Made by a program: the position numbers and the translations under genes. Of a DNA stretch of 64,000 nt, positions 7,891-15,735 are shown in pieces (position 1 is the first letter of the stretch; each line of letters opens with the position of its first letter). The DNA is from Candidatus Thermodiscus eudorianus (GTDB lineage Archaea; Thermoproteota; Thermoprotei_A; Sulfolobales; Acidilobaceae). A model generated the notes under the pieces. That model saw only the letters and a list, made by a program, of their open reading frames with translations. It searched no databases and had not been told where the DNA came from. Location of the stretch: the NCBI GenBank assembly GCA_015521085.1, contig WAOW01000005.1, forward strand, positions 248,001 through 312,000, in the 5' to 3' direction.

Positions 7891-8388
7891 TTACTCCCCA
7901 GAATCGAGTGGTTCTGAGTAATATCCCACGGGGAGAGGGTCCCTCTCCGCATCTACCTCCAATAGAAGGCGCGGCCTATAGGAGCAATGGCCCACTAGCT
8001 CCAGAGCCCCGCGCATATCTCCCCCGTAAATCTTCCTCCAGAGGGATAGAACCGTCCTATCATCTAGCCTAGGAGGGTTGCCACACGTGCCAGCGGCTAG
8101 GAACCCGTGTTGCGGTAGTACACGGGATAAGGGCACCGGGTCCACATCGCCGATGTCCACCAGGATTACTCCGCCGTAGAGTATCGCGAGTGCCAGAGCA
8201 TACTCCTCCGGTTTGAGCTTCCCGATCTCGTCTCCCTTGAGGACTCGTACTACGGCCTCGGCTACTGTTTCGGGAGGAGGGGGTCCCTCTCTTAGGACAG
8301 TCGCCATGGCGTAGTTCTCCGACTCCGCTACTATCACTGGGGTGTAGAGTGTTAGCCTCGTGCCCTCCAATTCTACTTGCGCGGGCAT
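7891..8388 (-). CDS. Hypothetical protein, second gene of the operon divergent from suf
   Basis: 165 residues, not recognised. Mostly hydrophilic with a mid-chain hydrophobic stretch (YALALAILYGGVILVDIG) that looks like a buried helix-strand pair rather than a membrane span. Two cysteines, in AAGTCGNPP and VGHCSYRP, are too far apart to suggest a metal site. The gene follows the DUF2299-like gene by 12 nt, so they share a transcript that diverges from sufCBD. The segment at 7933-7947 inside it is a perfect 15-bp palindrome containing the AGGGTCCCT word described in the findings. Confidence 0.65.
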   Translation of the reverse strand: MPAQVELEGTRLTLYTPVIVAESENYAMATVLREGPPPPETVAEAVVRVLKGDEIGKLKPEEYALALAILYGGVILVDIGDVDPVPLSRVLPQHGFLAAGTCGNPPRLDDRTVLSLWRKIYGGDMRGALELVGHCSYRPRLLLEVDAERDPLPVGYYSEPLDSGE

Positions 8389-8400
8389 GGGTTGACTCCT

Positions 8401-8925
8401 CTACATGAAGCTGGTAGGGTATCCGCTTTCGTCTTTCCTCGGCTTGGGGAGCACCTTCAGCTCGGCGTTTAGAACCGCCGAGATCAGTGCCAGTATGTTC
8501 GAGAGCTTTCGGATGGTATCGGCTACGAGGGCCCTGTCCAGCTTCTCGTGGTATGCTATCTTGGTTATGAGTATGTTCTTGGCGTTTACCAGGTCAGGTT
8601 GGATTACGATAATGCACTCTGGACAGATCCCGTAGGCGGTTTTCAGGACTTCTGTGATGACTCTTATCTTATCCTCGCCCTCTAGAGCGTCGTACTTCGC
8701 CTTATGGTCTGGACTAATCAGTATGCCTAGAGTGAATACTAGCTGGTCTTTCTTTGCAGCTGGCTGCTGTATTAGTATGTGGGCAATTGTCGGCGGTATC
8801 CGCGCCACCACTCGAAGGACCCACTCGACGGGCGCCTCCCTCGGCACTATCTCGCTTTTGACCTCCAGCCCCTCGTCTAGTAGCCACTGTACTATCTTGT
8901 CTTTGACCGTGTCCAACCCATACAC
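8401..8925 (-). CDS. DUF2299-like crenarchaeal protein
   Basis: 174 residues. Start VKDKIVQWLLDEGLEV followed by an amphipathic alpha/beta region (VEWVLRVVARIPPTIAHILIQQP) and a long C-terminal helix (LSNILALISAVLNAEL). This resembles the archaeal DUF2299 proteins of unknown function; I hold that name loosely. No signal peptide, no membrane helix; two cysteines in GICPECIIV form a CPEC pair. A TATA-like element on the minus strand around 8952-8962 would give a nearly leaderless mRNA. It is transcribed divergently from sufCBD, which hints at a link with iron-sulphur or stress physiology. Confidence 0.6.
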   Translation of the reverse strand: MYGLDTVKDKIVQWLLDEGLEVKSEIVPREAPVEWVLRVVARIPPTIAHILIQQPAAKKDQLVFTLGILISPDHKAKYDALEGEDKIRVITEVLKTAYGICPECIIVIQPDLVNAKNILITKIAYHEKLDRALVADTIRKLSNILALISAVLNAELKVLPKPRKDESGYPTSFM

Positions 8926-8990
8926 CGGCTAGTCGGCGTGTGTATTATTAGCCTTATATTTACCTGTTTTCCATGCGTTATGGTGGCAGG

Positions 8991-9030
8991 TTTATAAAGC
9001 GTGGATCAGCAATGTTTAACGGTGTTAAAC
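8991..9030 (+). promoter_or_regulatory. sufCBD promoter with 17-bp palindromic operator
   Basis: A TATA box TTTATAAAG (8991-8999) is followed by the perfect palindrome GTTTAAC-GGT-GTTAAAC at 9014-9030. The expected transcription start (about 25 bp after the box) falls in the palindrome, so a bound protein would block initiation. The same site recurs upstream of the 2-oxoacid:ferredoxin oxidoreductase genes at 29010-29024. A ribosome binding site GGGGGAG (9031-9037) then leads to the GTG at 9043. Confidence 0.65.
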
Positions 9031-9042
9031 GGGGGAGTGCAG

Positions 9043-9798
9043 GTGGCTAAAGCACTGGAGGTAGACTCGCTGAAAGTAAGCGTACATGGGAAGACTATCC
9101 TCAAAGAAGTAAACCTAGACATAAACTATGGAGAGGTACACGCCGTCATGGGGCCAAACGGGAGCGGGAAATCCACTCTAGCATACACCATAATGGGGAG
9201 AGAAGGCTATGAGGTAACAGAAGGCGACATAAAGCTGGACGGGACCAGCATAAAAGACCTCCCAACCGACGAGAGGGTATTGAGGGGGCTGTTCCTCGGC
9301 TTTCAAGAGCCCCCAAGTATACAAGGCGTTAGGTTCTCCACGTTCCTGATAGCTATTATAAACAAGAGGCTCGGAGCCGAAGACCTAACAACACTCAAGG
9401 ACCCCAAGAAGCTCCGCGAGATCTATAGCCTCTTGGAAGAGGTTGGCCTCGACAAGAGCGTGTTACAGAGGGAGCTATACGTCGGCTTCAGCGGGGGAGA
9501 GAAGAAGAGGGCGGAGATGCTGCAAGCCCTGTTAATGGATCCAAAGGTGGTTATACTGGACGAGCCGGACAGCGGATTAGACGTTGACGGTGTCAGGAAG
9601 ATCGCTGATATCATAAGAAGCCTACGGGATAACGGTAAGGCAGTGCTGCTAATCACACACTACGCCAGGCTCTTCAACTACGTCGAACCAGACAGGGTAA
9701 CAGTACTAGCAGACGGTAGAGTCGTAGCGACGGGTGACAAGGACCTCGCCAGGCTGATAGAGGAGAAGGGCTACCAAGCCCTCAGAGAATCGAGCTAG
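9043..9798 (+). CDS. sufC: SUF Fe-S cluster assembly ATPase SufC
   Basis: ABC-type ATPase that drives the SufBCD scaffold for iron-sulphur cluster assembly. It shows the Walker A GPNGSGKST, the signature FSGGEKKR, the Walker B VVILDEPDSGLD and the H-loop ITHYARL. I place the start at the GTG at 9043, with GGGGGAG 5 nt upstream; a longer reading from 9001 would translate the operator and is unlikely. About 251 residues, normal for SufC. It is the first gene of sufC-sufB-sufD; sufB follows after 18 nt. Archaea usually have this minimal SUF system without SufS/SufE. Confidence 0.95.
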   Translation: MAKALEVDSLKVSVHGKTILKEVNLDINYGEVHAVMGPNGSGKSTLAYTIMGREGYEVTEGDIKLDGTSIKDLPTDERVLRGLFLGFQEPPSIQGVRFSTFLIAIINKRLGAEDLTTLKDPKKLREIYSLLEEVGLDKSVLQRELYVGFSGGEKKRAEMLQALLMDPKVVILDEPDSGLDVDGVRKIADIIRSLRDNGKAVLLITHYARLFNYVEPDRVTVLADGRVVATGDKDLARLIEEKGYQALRESS

Positions 9799-9816
9799 CC
9801 TGGAGGTCGAGGAGCC

Positions 9817-11253
9817 TTGTCTAGGAAAGGAGCTGTTAAGCTTCGGGAGGAACTCCTAAGGGGTATGGATACAGTAGATATGCTCGGCCTCACAGGGAAA
9901 CCCTACAAGATCGAGGTAGAGCTACGGGGGAAGATAAGCCGTAGCCTGGTCGAAGAGATAAGCAGGATAAAGAAGGAGCCGGACTGGATGAGGAGGCTGA
10001 GGCTCAGGAGCCTCGAACTATTCGAGAAGCTCCCCATGCCTAAGTGGGTCCCCGGGATAGAAGAGATAGACCTGGAGGAACTAGCACACTACGTCAAGCC
10101 AGACGCGTTCCAAGCCCAGAGCTGGGACGAGCTACCCAGGGAGATCCGGGAATACTACGAGAGGCTCGGTATACCAGAGGTGGAGGCGAGATTCCTCTCG
10201 GGCCTCTACGCGGTCATGGACAGTGAGACGGTCTATGGCAGGGTAAAAGAGGCTCTACGTAGCAAGGGAGTAGTCATAATGTCTATGGACGAGGCGGTTA
10301 GGAAGGACCTCCCAATACTAAAGGACTACTTCATGAAGATATTCCCAGCAGCCGACCACAAGTTCGCCGCACTCCACGGCGCCCTCTGGAGCGGCGGTGT
10401 CTTCATGTATGTTCCCAAGGGGGTGAAGATCCCCGAGCCCATCGAGGGATTCTTCCTCATAGGTAAAGCGTATGAGGGCCAGTTCGAGCATACCCTGATA
10501 GTAGCGGATGAGGGTAGCTATGTAAACTTCATCGAGGGATGCAGCGCTCCAAGGTTTACTGGTTATAGCTTCCATGACGGCATGGTTGAGCTATACGCGC
10601 ATAGGAACGCCACAATAAAGTTCACGACCGTCCAGAACTGGAGTAAAAATGTGATAAACTATAATAATAAGAGGGCTATAGCCGAGTCGGGGGCCAAGGT
10701 GGACTGGTTCGAGGGAAGTATAGGGAGCAAAGTAACAGTCACATACCCAAGCACCATACTGAAAGGCGACAACGCCATCTCACGAAGCATGGTGGTAAGC
10801 CTATCCAAGGGCCCGGTGATTAAAGACACAGGGAGCAAGATGATCCACCTGGCACCAAGAACCAGGAGCAGGATAGTCAACAAGACGATAAGCGCCGGGG
10901 GAGGAGTAAACATCTATCGAGGGCTAGTAAAGATAGTGCGCGGGGCAAAACACTCCCAGGCCGACGTAGAATGCGACAGCCTAGTATTCGACAAGGAGAG
11001 CAAAGCCCACACTTACCCGCATAACCAGGTGGACGAGCCCACAGCACAAGTGACCCACGAGGCGACCACCGGGCGGCTGAGCGAGCCACAGCTATTCTAC
11101 ATGCAGTCTAGGGGGCTAAGCGAGGACGAGGCCAAGAGCCTAATAGTACTCGGCTTCCTAAGCGACATCCTAGTCGAACTACCCTTCGAGTACCTGAACA
11201 TACTCAACAGGGTCATCCAGCTAGAGTTCAAGGAGCTAGGAGCGGTAGGGTAG
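9817..11253 (+). CDS. sufB: Fe-S cluster assembly scaffold SufB
   Basis: 478 residues, typical SufB length. It is the scaffold subunit in which new clusters form, in complex with SufC and SufD. Recognisable blocks are GALWSGGVFMYVPKGVKIP, GCSAPRFTGYSFHDG, RAIAESGAKVDWFEGS, and the C-terminal LSEPQLFYMQSRGLSEDEA motif shared with SufD. The conserved Cys/His region is present in VECDSLVFD and THEATTG. The start is the TTG at 9817, preceded by a GGAGG ribosome binding site; sufD follows after 21 nt. Codon use is biased toward A/C-ending codons as in other highly expressed genes of the window. Confidence 0.95.
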   Translation: MSRKGAVKLREELLRGMDTVDMLGLTGKPYKIEVELRGKISRSLVEEISRIKKEPDWMRRLRLRSLELFEKLPMPKWVPGIEEIDLEELAHYVKPDAFQAQSWDELPREIREYYERLGIPEVEARFLSGLYAVMDSETVYGRVKEALRSKGVVIMSMDEAVRKDLPILKDYFMKIFPAADHKFAALHGALWSGGVFMYVPKGVKIPEPIEGFFLIGKAYEGQFEHTLIVADEGSYVNFIEGCSAPRFTGYSFHDGMVELYAHRNATIKFTTVQNWSKNVINYNNKRAIAESGAKVDWFEGSIGSKVTVTYPSTILKGDNAISRSMVVSLSKGPVIKDTGSKMIHLAPRTRSRIVNKTISAGGGVNIYRGLVKIVRGAKHSQADVECDSLVFDKESKAHTYPHNQVDEPTAQVTHEATTGRLSEPQLFYMQSRGLSEDEAKSLIVLGFLSDILVELPFEYLNILNRVIQLEFKELGAVG

Positions 11254-11274
11254 GCAGAGGAGGCGGAAGGAGGG

Positions 11275-12405
11275 ATGAACACGCTACGGAGCCGCTACAT
11301 GGAATTAGCCAGGAGAGAGGCGTTCCAGGAGATAGCAGACTCGCCTACCGTGAAATACTACACCAACTGGAGGGAGTTCGAGCGCAGGCTGGATGCTGCC
11401 GACTCCAGGAACTATCCGAGCCCGCCAGAATGGCTGGAGGCCCTGGAGCCTAGGAAACTAGTCATAACCAATAGAGTCGCTGCTGAGGGTGTCGAATCTA
11501 GCTGGATAAGAGTCTATAGCGATTACGACGTCATAAGCGACTTGAAAGTCGCCGGCAAGCTCGAATACCTCCATGCGGCACGCGCCAAGCCGATAGTAGA
11601 GCTTAAGATACCTGAGGGTGTAGACGCTGGCCCCATACTGATAGTCTCCATGGCCGGTGAAGCGTACACGGGACACCACCTGAGGATTATACTGGAGCCT
11701 GACTCTAGCGTGGAGTTGTTGATGGCTGATCTAGGCAATGAGAGTGAAGGGTCCCTCAAAACCCTAACCACGGTCTACGAGGTATCAGAGGGCGCGTCTC
11801 TAAGGCAATACGTCTATGCCAACCACGAGAACACAGCGGTCTATGTTAGAAGGATCTACAGGCTCGGAACGGGCAGCAGGCTGGAACTGAACACCCTATA
11901 CTCTGGGGGTCCCTCTACTAGGGTGAACGAGGATGTATTCCTGGACGGCCAATACAGCGAGGCTAGAGTGGTCTCCTCCGCGGTATCAAGAGAGACCGCC
12001 TGGAGCGACGTGCTACTCAACGTTAGACACAGGGGTTCCAGGTCAAGGGCTTTCGTCGAGGGGCGTGGAGTCGTCCTTAACCGGGGACTTCTAACGCTTC
12101 GAGGCATTGCGATCGTCGAGGAAGAGGCTGAGTGGTCAGCGTCGCACGTCGAGGTCCACGTCTCGACATTCGGCGAGGAGGCTAAGGGGTACGCGAGCCC
12201 CATGCTGGAGATACACACTGGGAATGTCGAAGAGGCATTCCACAGCGCCAGCGTGGCTAGCATAGGCGAGGACGAACTATTCTATCTAAAGAGCAGGGGG
12301 TTAAACGAGTCGGAAGCCAGGGAACTCCTAATAGAGGGCATAGTTAACTACTCCGGTGTCATCGAGAGGATGAGGATACCCTACGCTAAAGTAGCCGGGA
12401 GATAA
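11275..12405 (+). CDS. sufD: Fe-S cluster assembly protein SufD
   Basis: 376 residues, paralogue of SufB and its partner in the SufBCD complex. It carries the beta-helix core and the C-terminal block TGNVEEAFHSASVASIGED followed by LFYLKSRGLNESEAREL, the SufB/D signature. The start is the ATG at 11275 after GGAGGCGG and GGAGGG sites. The gene ends 4 nt before the stop of the convergent HD hydrolase gene. Compared with SufB, the N-terminal part is short and divergent, as usual for SufD. It contains one copy of the AGGGTCCCT word at 11748. Confidence 0.93.
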   Translation: MNTLRSRYMELARREAFQEIADSPTVKYYTNWREFERRLDAADSRNYPSPPEWLEALEPRKLVITNRVAAEGVESSWIRVYSDYDVISDLKVAGKLEYLHAARAKPIVELKIPEGVDAGPILIVSMAGEAYTGHHLRIILEPDSSVELLMADLGNESEGSLKTLTTVYEVSEGASLRQYVYANHENTAVYVRRIYRLGTGSRLELNTLYSGGPSTRVNEDVFLDGQYSEARVVSSAVSRETAWSDVLLNVRHRGSRSRAFVEGRGVVLNRGLLTLRGIAIVEEEAEWSASHVEVHVSTFGEEAKGYASPMLEIHTGNVEEAFHSASVASIGEDELFYLKSRGLNESEARELLIEGIVNYSGVIERMRIPYAKVAGR

Positions 12406-12409
12406 CCCG

Positions 12410-13003
12410 TTATAACTCCTCCTCCAGCTGGGATACGAAACGCCTAACGATCTCTAACCTCCTATATGCCATCCTCCTAGATGGCTCCAGGTACATGTGC
12501 TCTGGAAGGCCCAGTATCTTCTCGTGGAAATGCCTTAAGCTGTCCTCGAACGAGCGGTTGATCCGGCAACCGGTATGTATAACCCTAGCTATACCAACGG
12601 CGCCTAGAGCATCTAGCTTGTCAGCATCTGACAGGATCTTCGCCTCTAGAGTAGTAGCGGCTTCTCCAAGCGAAAAGCTATGACTCCTGATAGCGTGTAC
12701 AATGGATTCCACCTCGTCTACCCCATAGCCTAGGCCTGGCAGAATTTCCCCAGCAAACCTAGCGCTTTTTACAGCATGGTGCTCTACTCCCTCGATACTC
12801 CTTCCTATGTCGTGGAGCAGTATCGCCGCCTCCAGGATCCTCCAGTTGACCGGCTCATCTAGCCCTTCGGCGATTTTCCTCGACAGCTTGTGCACCCTCA
12901 CTATGTGGGGCCATCCATGGGCTGGATCCGCTCCCATCATGGCTCTGGCTATTGCGATAAGCTGTCTGGGAGTGTTTTCGAAGTTGTGCTTCAATCGCAT
13001 CAC
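12410..13003 (-). CDS. HD-domain metal-dependent phosphohydrolase
   Basis: 197 residues with all elements of the HD superfamily: His in GWPHIVRV (H33), the HD dyad in ILLHDIGRS (H64-D65), further His in VEHHAVKSAR, and Asp in LSDADKLDALG (around D126). The SDADKLDALG form is common in small stand-alone HD proteins related to yedJ/YpgQ, which act on nucleotides. Substrate is unknown. It is convergent with sufD and divergent from citrate synthase. No membrane or signal segment. Confidence 0.8.
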   Translation of the reverse strand: MMRLKHNFENTPRQLIAIARAMMGADPAHGWPHIVRVHKLSRKIAEGLDEPVNWRILEAAILLHDIGRSIEGVEHHAVKSARFAGEILPGLGYGVDEVESIVHAIRSHSFSLGEAATTLEAKILSDADKLDALGAVGIARVIHTGCRINRSFEDSLRHFHEKILGLPEHMYLEPSRRMAYRRLEIVRRFVSQLEEEL

Positions 13004-13104
13004 CCTGTGAGGCAGTATACCTAAGCTCTTGATTTAGGTGGTATAGGTGTGTCGAGCCTGGAACCCTATAACTTTGAATTGTGGGGCTATGGTGGGTGTG
13101 ATCG

Positions 13105-13137
13105 TATAAATGTATGTATTTACACGTGTACTTACAT
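13105..13137 (+). promoter_or_regulatory. Citrate synthase promoter with 24-bp dyad
   Basis: A TATA-like box TATAAAT (13105-13111) is followed by ATGTATT-TACACGTGTA-CTTACAT at 13114-13137, a dyad whose core TACACGTGTA is perfect and whose outer ATGTA/TACAT arms also match (two mismatched pairs between). It covers the expected transcription start, so it could be an operator. The remaining leader up to the start codon holds the AGGAGGTG ribosome binding site. Confidence 0.5.
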
Positions 13138-13208
13138 GTGATTAGGGTAAAGCGAATACCCTAGCAGGTACCAATAATAAAATGAAAGTAACGCAGGAGG
13201 TGCTTGTA

Positions 13209-14396
13209 TTGTCAAAGCAACCAGAGTGCAAGGTGGAGAACGGTTATATAATAGCGCCTAAGGGCCTGGTTAACGTCGTCCCAGACGTAACGTACATCAG
13301 CGGAGTAGACCCCAAGGGAGAGCACACGATCTACAGGGGGTACACTATAGACGACATAGGCAAGAACGCTAGCTTCTACGAGGCCACTTGGCTCTTCCAC
13401 AAGGGAGAACTGCCCTGCGAGGAAGAGCTAAAGGAGATCAAGAAGAAGATCGACACCTACAGAGGCCAAATACCCGAAAAGGTCCTAGACGCTCTAAAGA
13501 TAGTGCCCAAGGCCCACCCAATGTACTACGGAAGCTACGGAGTCGCCCTACTGGGCCAGTATAATGCGCCAGAAGACTGGAAGTTCGACGACGACTTCCT
13601 CTTCGACCACGCGCTCAGGCTGATAGCACAGCTCCCAGTGATATTCGCCGCTGGGTGGAACCTAGCCCACCACGGAACGTTCCTAAGGCCAGACCCCAAC
13701 ATGGATCATGCAAAGGACGTGCTAAGGATGATCACACTAAGAGAGCCCTCCGACCTAGAGGCCAGGGCCTTCGAATCCTCACTAGTTCTCTACATGGACC
13801 ACGGCTTCAACGCATCAACCTTCACGACCAGGGTGATAGCCAGCACCCTAAGCGACATGTATAGCGCGATAGCAGGGGGAATTGGCGCCCTGAAAGGCCC
13901 ACTCCACGGCGGAGCAAACGAGAAAGCACTAGTGATGCTCCTCGAAGCCAAGAAGCTAGCGGAGGAGAAGGGCAAGCCCCTAGAGGAGTACATAGAGGAG
14001 TACATCCTAGAGAAGCTCGCCAAGAAGGAGAAGATAATGGGATTCGGCCACAGAGTCTACAAGATACACGATCCCAGGACCGACGTGGCGGCAGAGTACA
14101 TCAAGCAGCTCCCAGAGGGAGACTACTGGCTGAAGGTGCTGAAGAAGGCAGAGGAGGTAATGTGGAGGGAGAAGAAGCTCCCAGCCAACATAGACTTCTA
14201 CACAGCCATACTATACTACCAGCTACAGATACCGATACCCATGTTCACGCCAGTATTCGCGATGGGCAGGATAGTCGGATGGACAGCCCACTACATAGAA
14301 CAAGTCAAGAACAACAAGATAATCAGGCCAAGCGAGAAATACGTCGGCCCTGTAGGGAAGAAGTACCAGCCCATGGAAGTAAGGTGTAAGAAGTAG
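13209..14396 (+). CDS. gltA: Citrate synthase
   Basis: Condenses oxaloacetate and acetyl-CoA to citrate, the entry step of the citric acid cycle. Catalytic blocks are all present: LYMDHGFNASTFTTRV, GPLHGGANEKAL (His), GFGHRVYKIHDPR (His/Arg) and ANIDFYTAILY (Asp). Near 395 residues, like other archaeal enzymes. I prefer the TTG at 13209, which has AGGAGGTG at 13195-13202, over the ATG at 13182, which would place that ribosome binding site inside the coding region. It is monocistronic, with a pyrimidine-rich TCCTTTTTAAC stretch just after the stop. Confidence 0.95.
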   Translation: MSKQPECKVENGYIIAPKGLVNVVPDVTYISGVDPKGEHTIYRGYTIDDIGKNASFYEATWLFHKGELPCEEELKEIKKKIDTYRGQIPEKVLDALKIVPKAHPMYYGSYGVALLGQYNAPEDWKFDDDFLFDHALRLIAQLPVIFAAGWNLAHHGTFLRPDPNMDHAKDVLRMITLREPSDLEARAFESSLVLYMDHGFNASTFTTRVIASTLSDMYSAIAGGIGALKGPLHGGANEKALVMLLEAKKLAEEKGKPLEEYIEEYILEKLAKKEKIMGFGHRVYKIHDPRTDVAAEYIKQLPEGDYWLKVLKKAEEVMWREKKLPANIDFYTAILYYQLQIPIPMFTPVFAMGRIVGWTAHYIEQVKNNKIIRPSEKYVGPVGKKYQPMEVRCKK

Positions 14397-14416
14397 CACC
14401 ATTACTCCTTACCTTA

Positions 14417-14437
14417 TCCTTTTTAACAATTTCTCCC
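14417..14437 (+). terminator. Pyrimidine-rich terminator after citrate synthase
   Basis: TCCTTTTTAACAATTTCTC lies about 20 nt after the citrate synthase stop. Archaeal terminators are commonly short T-tracts like this. No hairpin precedes it. Confidence 0.4.
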
Positions 14438-14523
14438 ACAGGTCCTCTTACCTAGTCGATCAAAGTTCAAAGCGACTCTAGCGATAGCTCCTGGGCCTCA
14501 GGCATTCATCAGAGCCAAATTAT

Positions 14524-15735
14524 ATGAAGATCTCTTCTAAGTCTCTATTAACGGTGTGGGATACATTGTCAAAAACAGAGAGCCAGAACGACCTAGCGGG
14601 CATACTAGCCGAGGCGTTGAATATATCCACGGAGAGGGCCAGCAGACTGTTAGAGTCAAAGAGCACGAGGGTAATGAGGTACAAGGACATACGTTACATA
14701 GCCTTGAGAAGGGATGTAGCTGACCACTACGAAGGGACAGTAATACTAATCACGAGGGACGACTACCGGGTAGTAGAAGGCTATCCCCATATAGAGAGGG
14801 TACTCCTCCTCTCAAGAGCCCTACCACGCCACTTTATAGACTATATTATAGTCGAGGAGAAGATGGACGGGCACAACGTGAGGGTTGTACGCCTAGATGG
14901 CGAGATCCTAGCGATAACCAGGGGAGGCTACATATGTCCCTACACGACTAACAGGATGCGTAGAACCTACGGAGGGAAGATCAACAGCCTGTTCGATGAT
15001 CTGGGAGAAAACGCGGTCATCGCCGGCGAGGTTGTCGGAATGGAGAACCCCTATACACGCTACTACTACCCCGAGGCGCCCTACTGGGACTACTTCATAT
15101 TCGATATATACGATGACGGCGGTAACCCGTTGCCTGTAGACGAGAGGAGGATGCTAGTAGACAAGCACGGGCTAAGGAATGTTCCCCTACTCGGGAGAAT
15201 ATACAAGGAGAACTGGCAAGACTTAATGGAGATAGTCAGAGGCTTAGAATCCGCTGGTAGGGAGGGGGTTGTGCTCAAAGACCCTGAATACAGGGTGCCT
15301 CCCCTGAAGTATACAACGAGTTACATAAACACGAGAGATATACAGGAGGGCATGAAGTACCCATTCGACGAGGGCCACACCTTCATCTTCCCAAGGGTCC
15401 TACGGCAGATGTTCAAGGCCTTCGAAGAGGATTGGAGCGAGGAGCGATTAAGGGAGGAAGCGAGGAGGCTAGGCGAAGCAATATTACTACCCGCTATCGA
15501 GAGCATAAGGAAGTTCGCTGTAGGCGAGCCTCTGGCCGAGGAGTTTATACTAGAGTTTAGCGACCTAACAGACCTAGAGGAATATATATCCTATGCGGCT
15601 AGCCTAGGCGTTCCAATAACGGTGATCTCAATAGACAAGACAGACTCCACTATAAAGGCTAGGATGCTCAAGCACAAGAGGACCCCTGAGTATTATAAGA
15701 GGATCTTTAAGACGGGCATATCACCCCTCGACTAG
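14524..15735 (+). CDS. ATP-dependent RNA ligase, Rnl3 (Pab1020-type) family
   Basis: 403 residues. The nucleotidyltransferase motif I is EEKMDGHNVR, giving K113 as the predicted AMP-bound lysine; motif III is WDYFIFDIYD, motif IV EGVVLKDPEYR, and motif V LKYTT. An N-terminal domain of about 100 residues and a C-terminal all-helical part surround the core, as in the homodimeric Rnl3 ligases of hyperthermophilic archaea, some of which circularise RNA. The physiological substrate is not settled in the family. The ATG comes right after an AT-rich stretch and may be leaderless. The 3' end overlaps the convergent CitG-like gene by 15 nt. Confidence 0.88.
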   Translation: MKISSKSLLTVWDTLSKTESQNDLAGILAEALNISTERASRLLESKSTRVMRYKDIRYIALRRDVADHYEGTVILITRDDYRVVEGYPHIERVLLLSRALPRHFIDYIIVEEKMDGHNVRVVRLDGEILAITRGGYICPYTTNRMRRTYGGKINSLFDDLGENAVIAGEVVGMENPYTRYYYPEAPYWDYFIFDIYDDGGNPLPVDERRMLVDKHGLRNVPLLGRIYKENWQDLMEIVRGLESAGREGVVLKDPEYRVPPLKYTTSYINTRDIQEGMKYPFDEGHTFIFPRVLRQMFKAFEEDWSEERLREEARRLGEAILLPAIESIRKFAVGEPLAEEFILEFSDLTDLEEYISYAASLGVPITVISIDKTDSTIKARMLKHKRTPEYYKRIFKTGISPLD

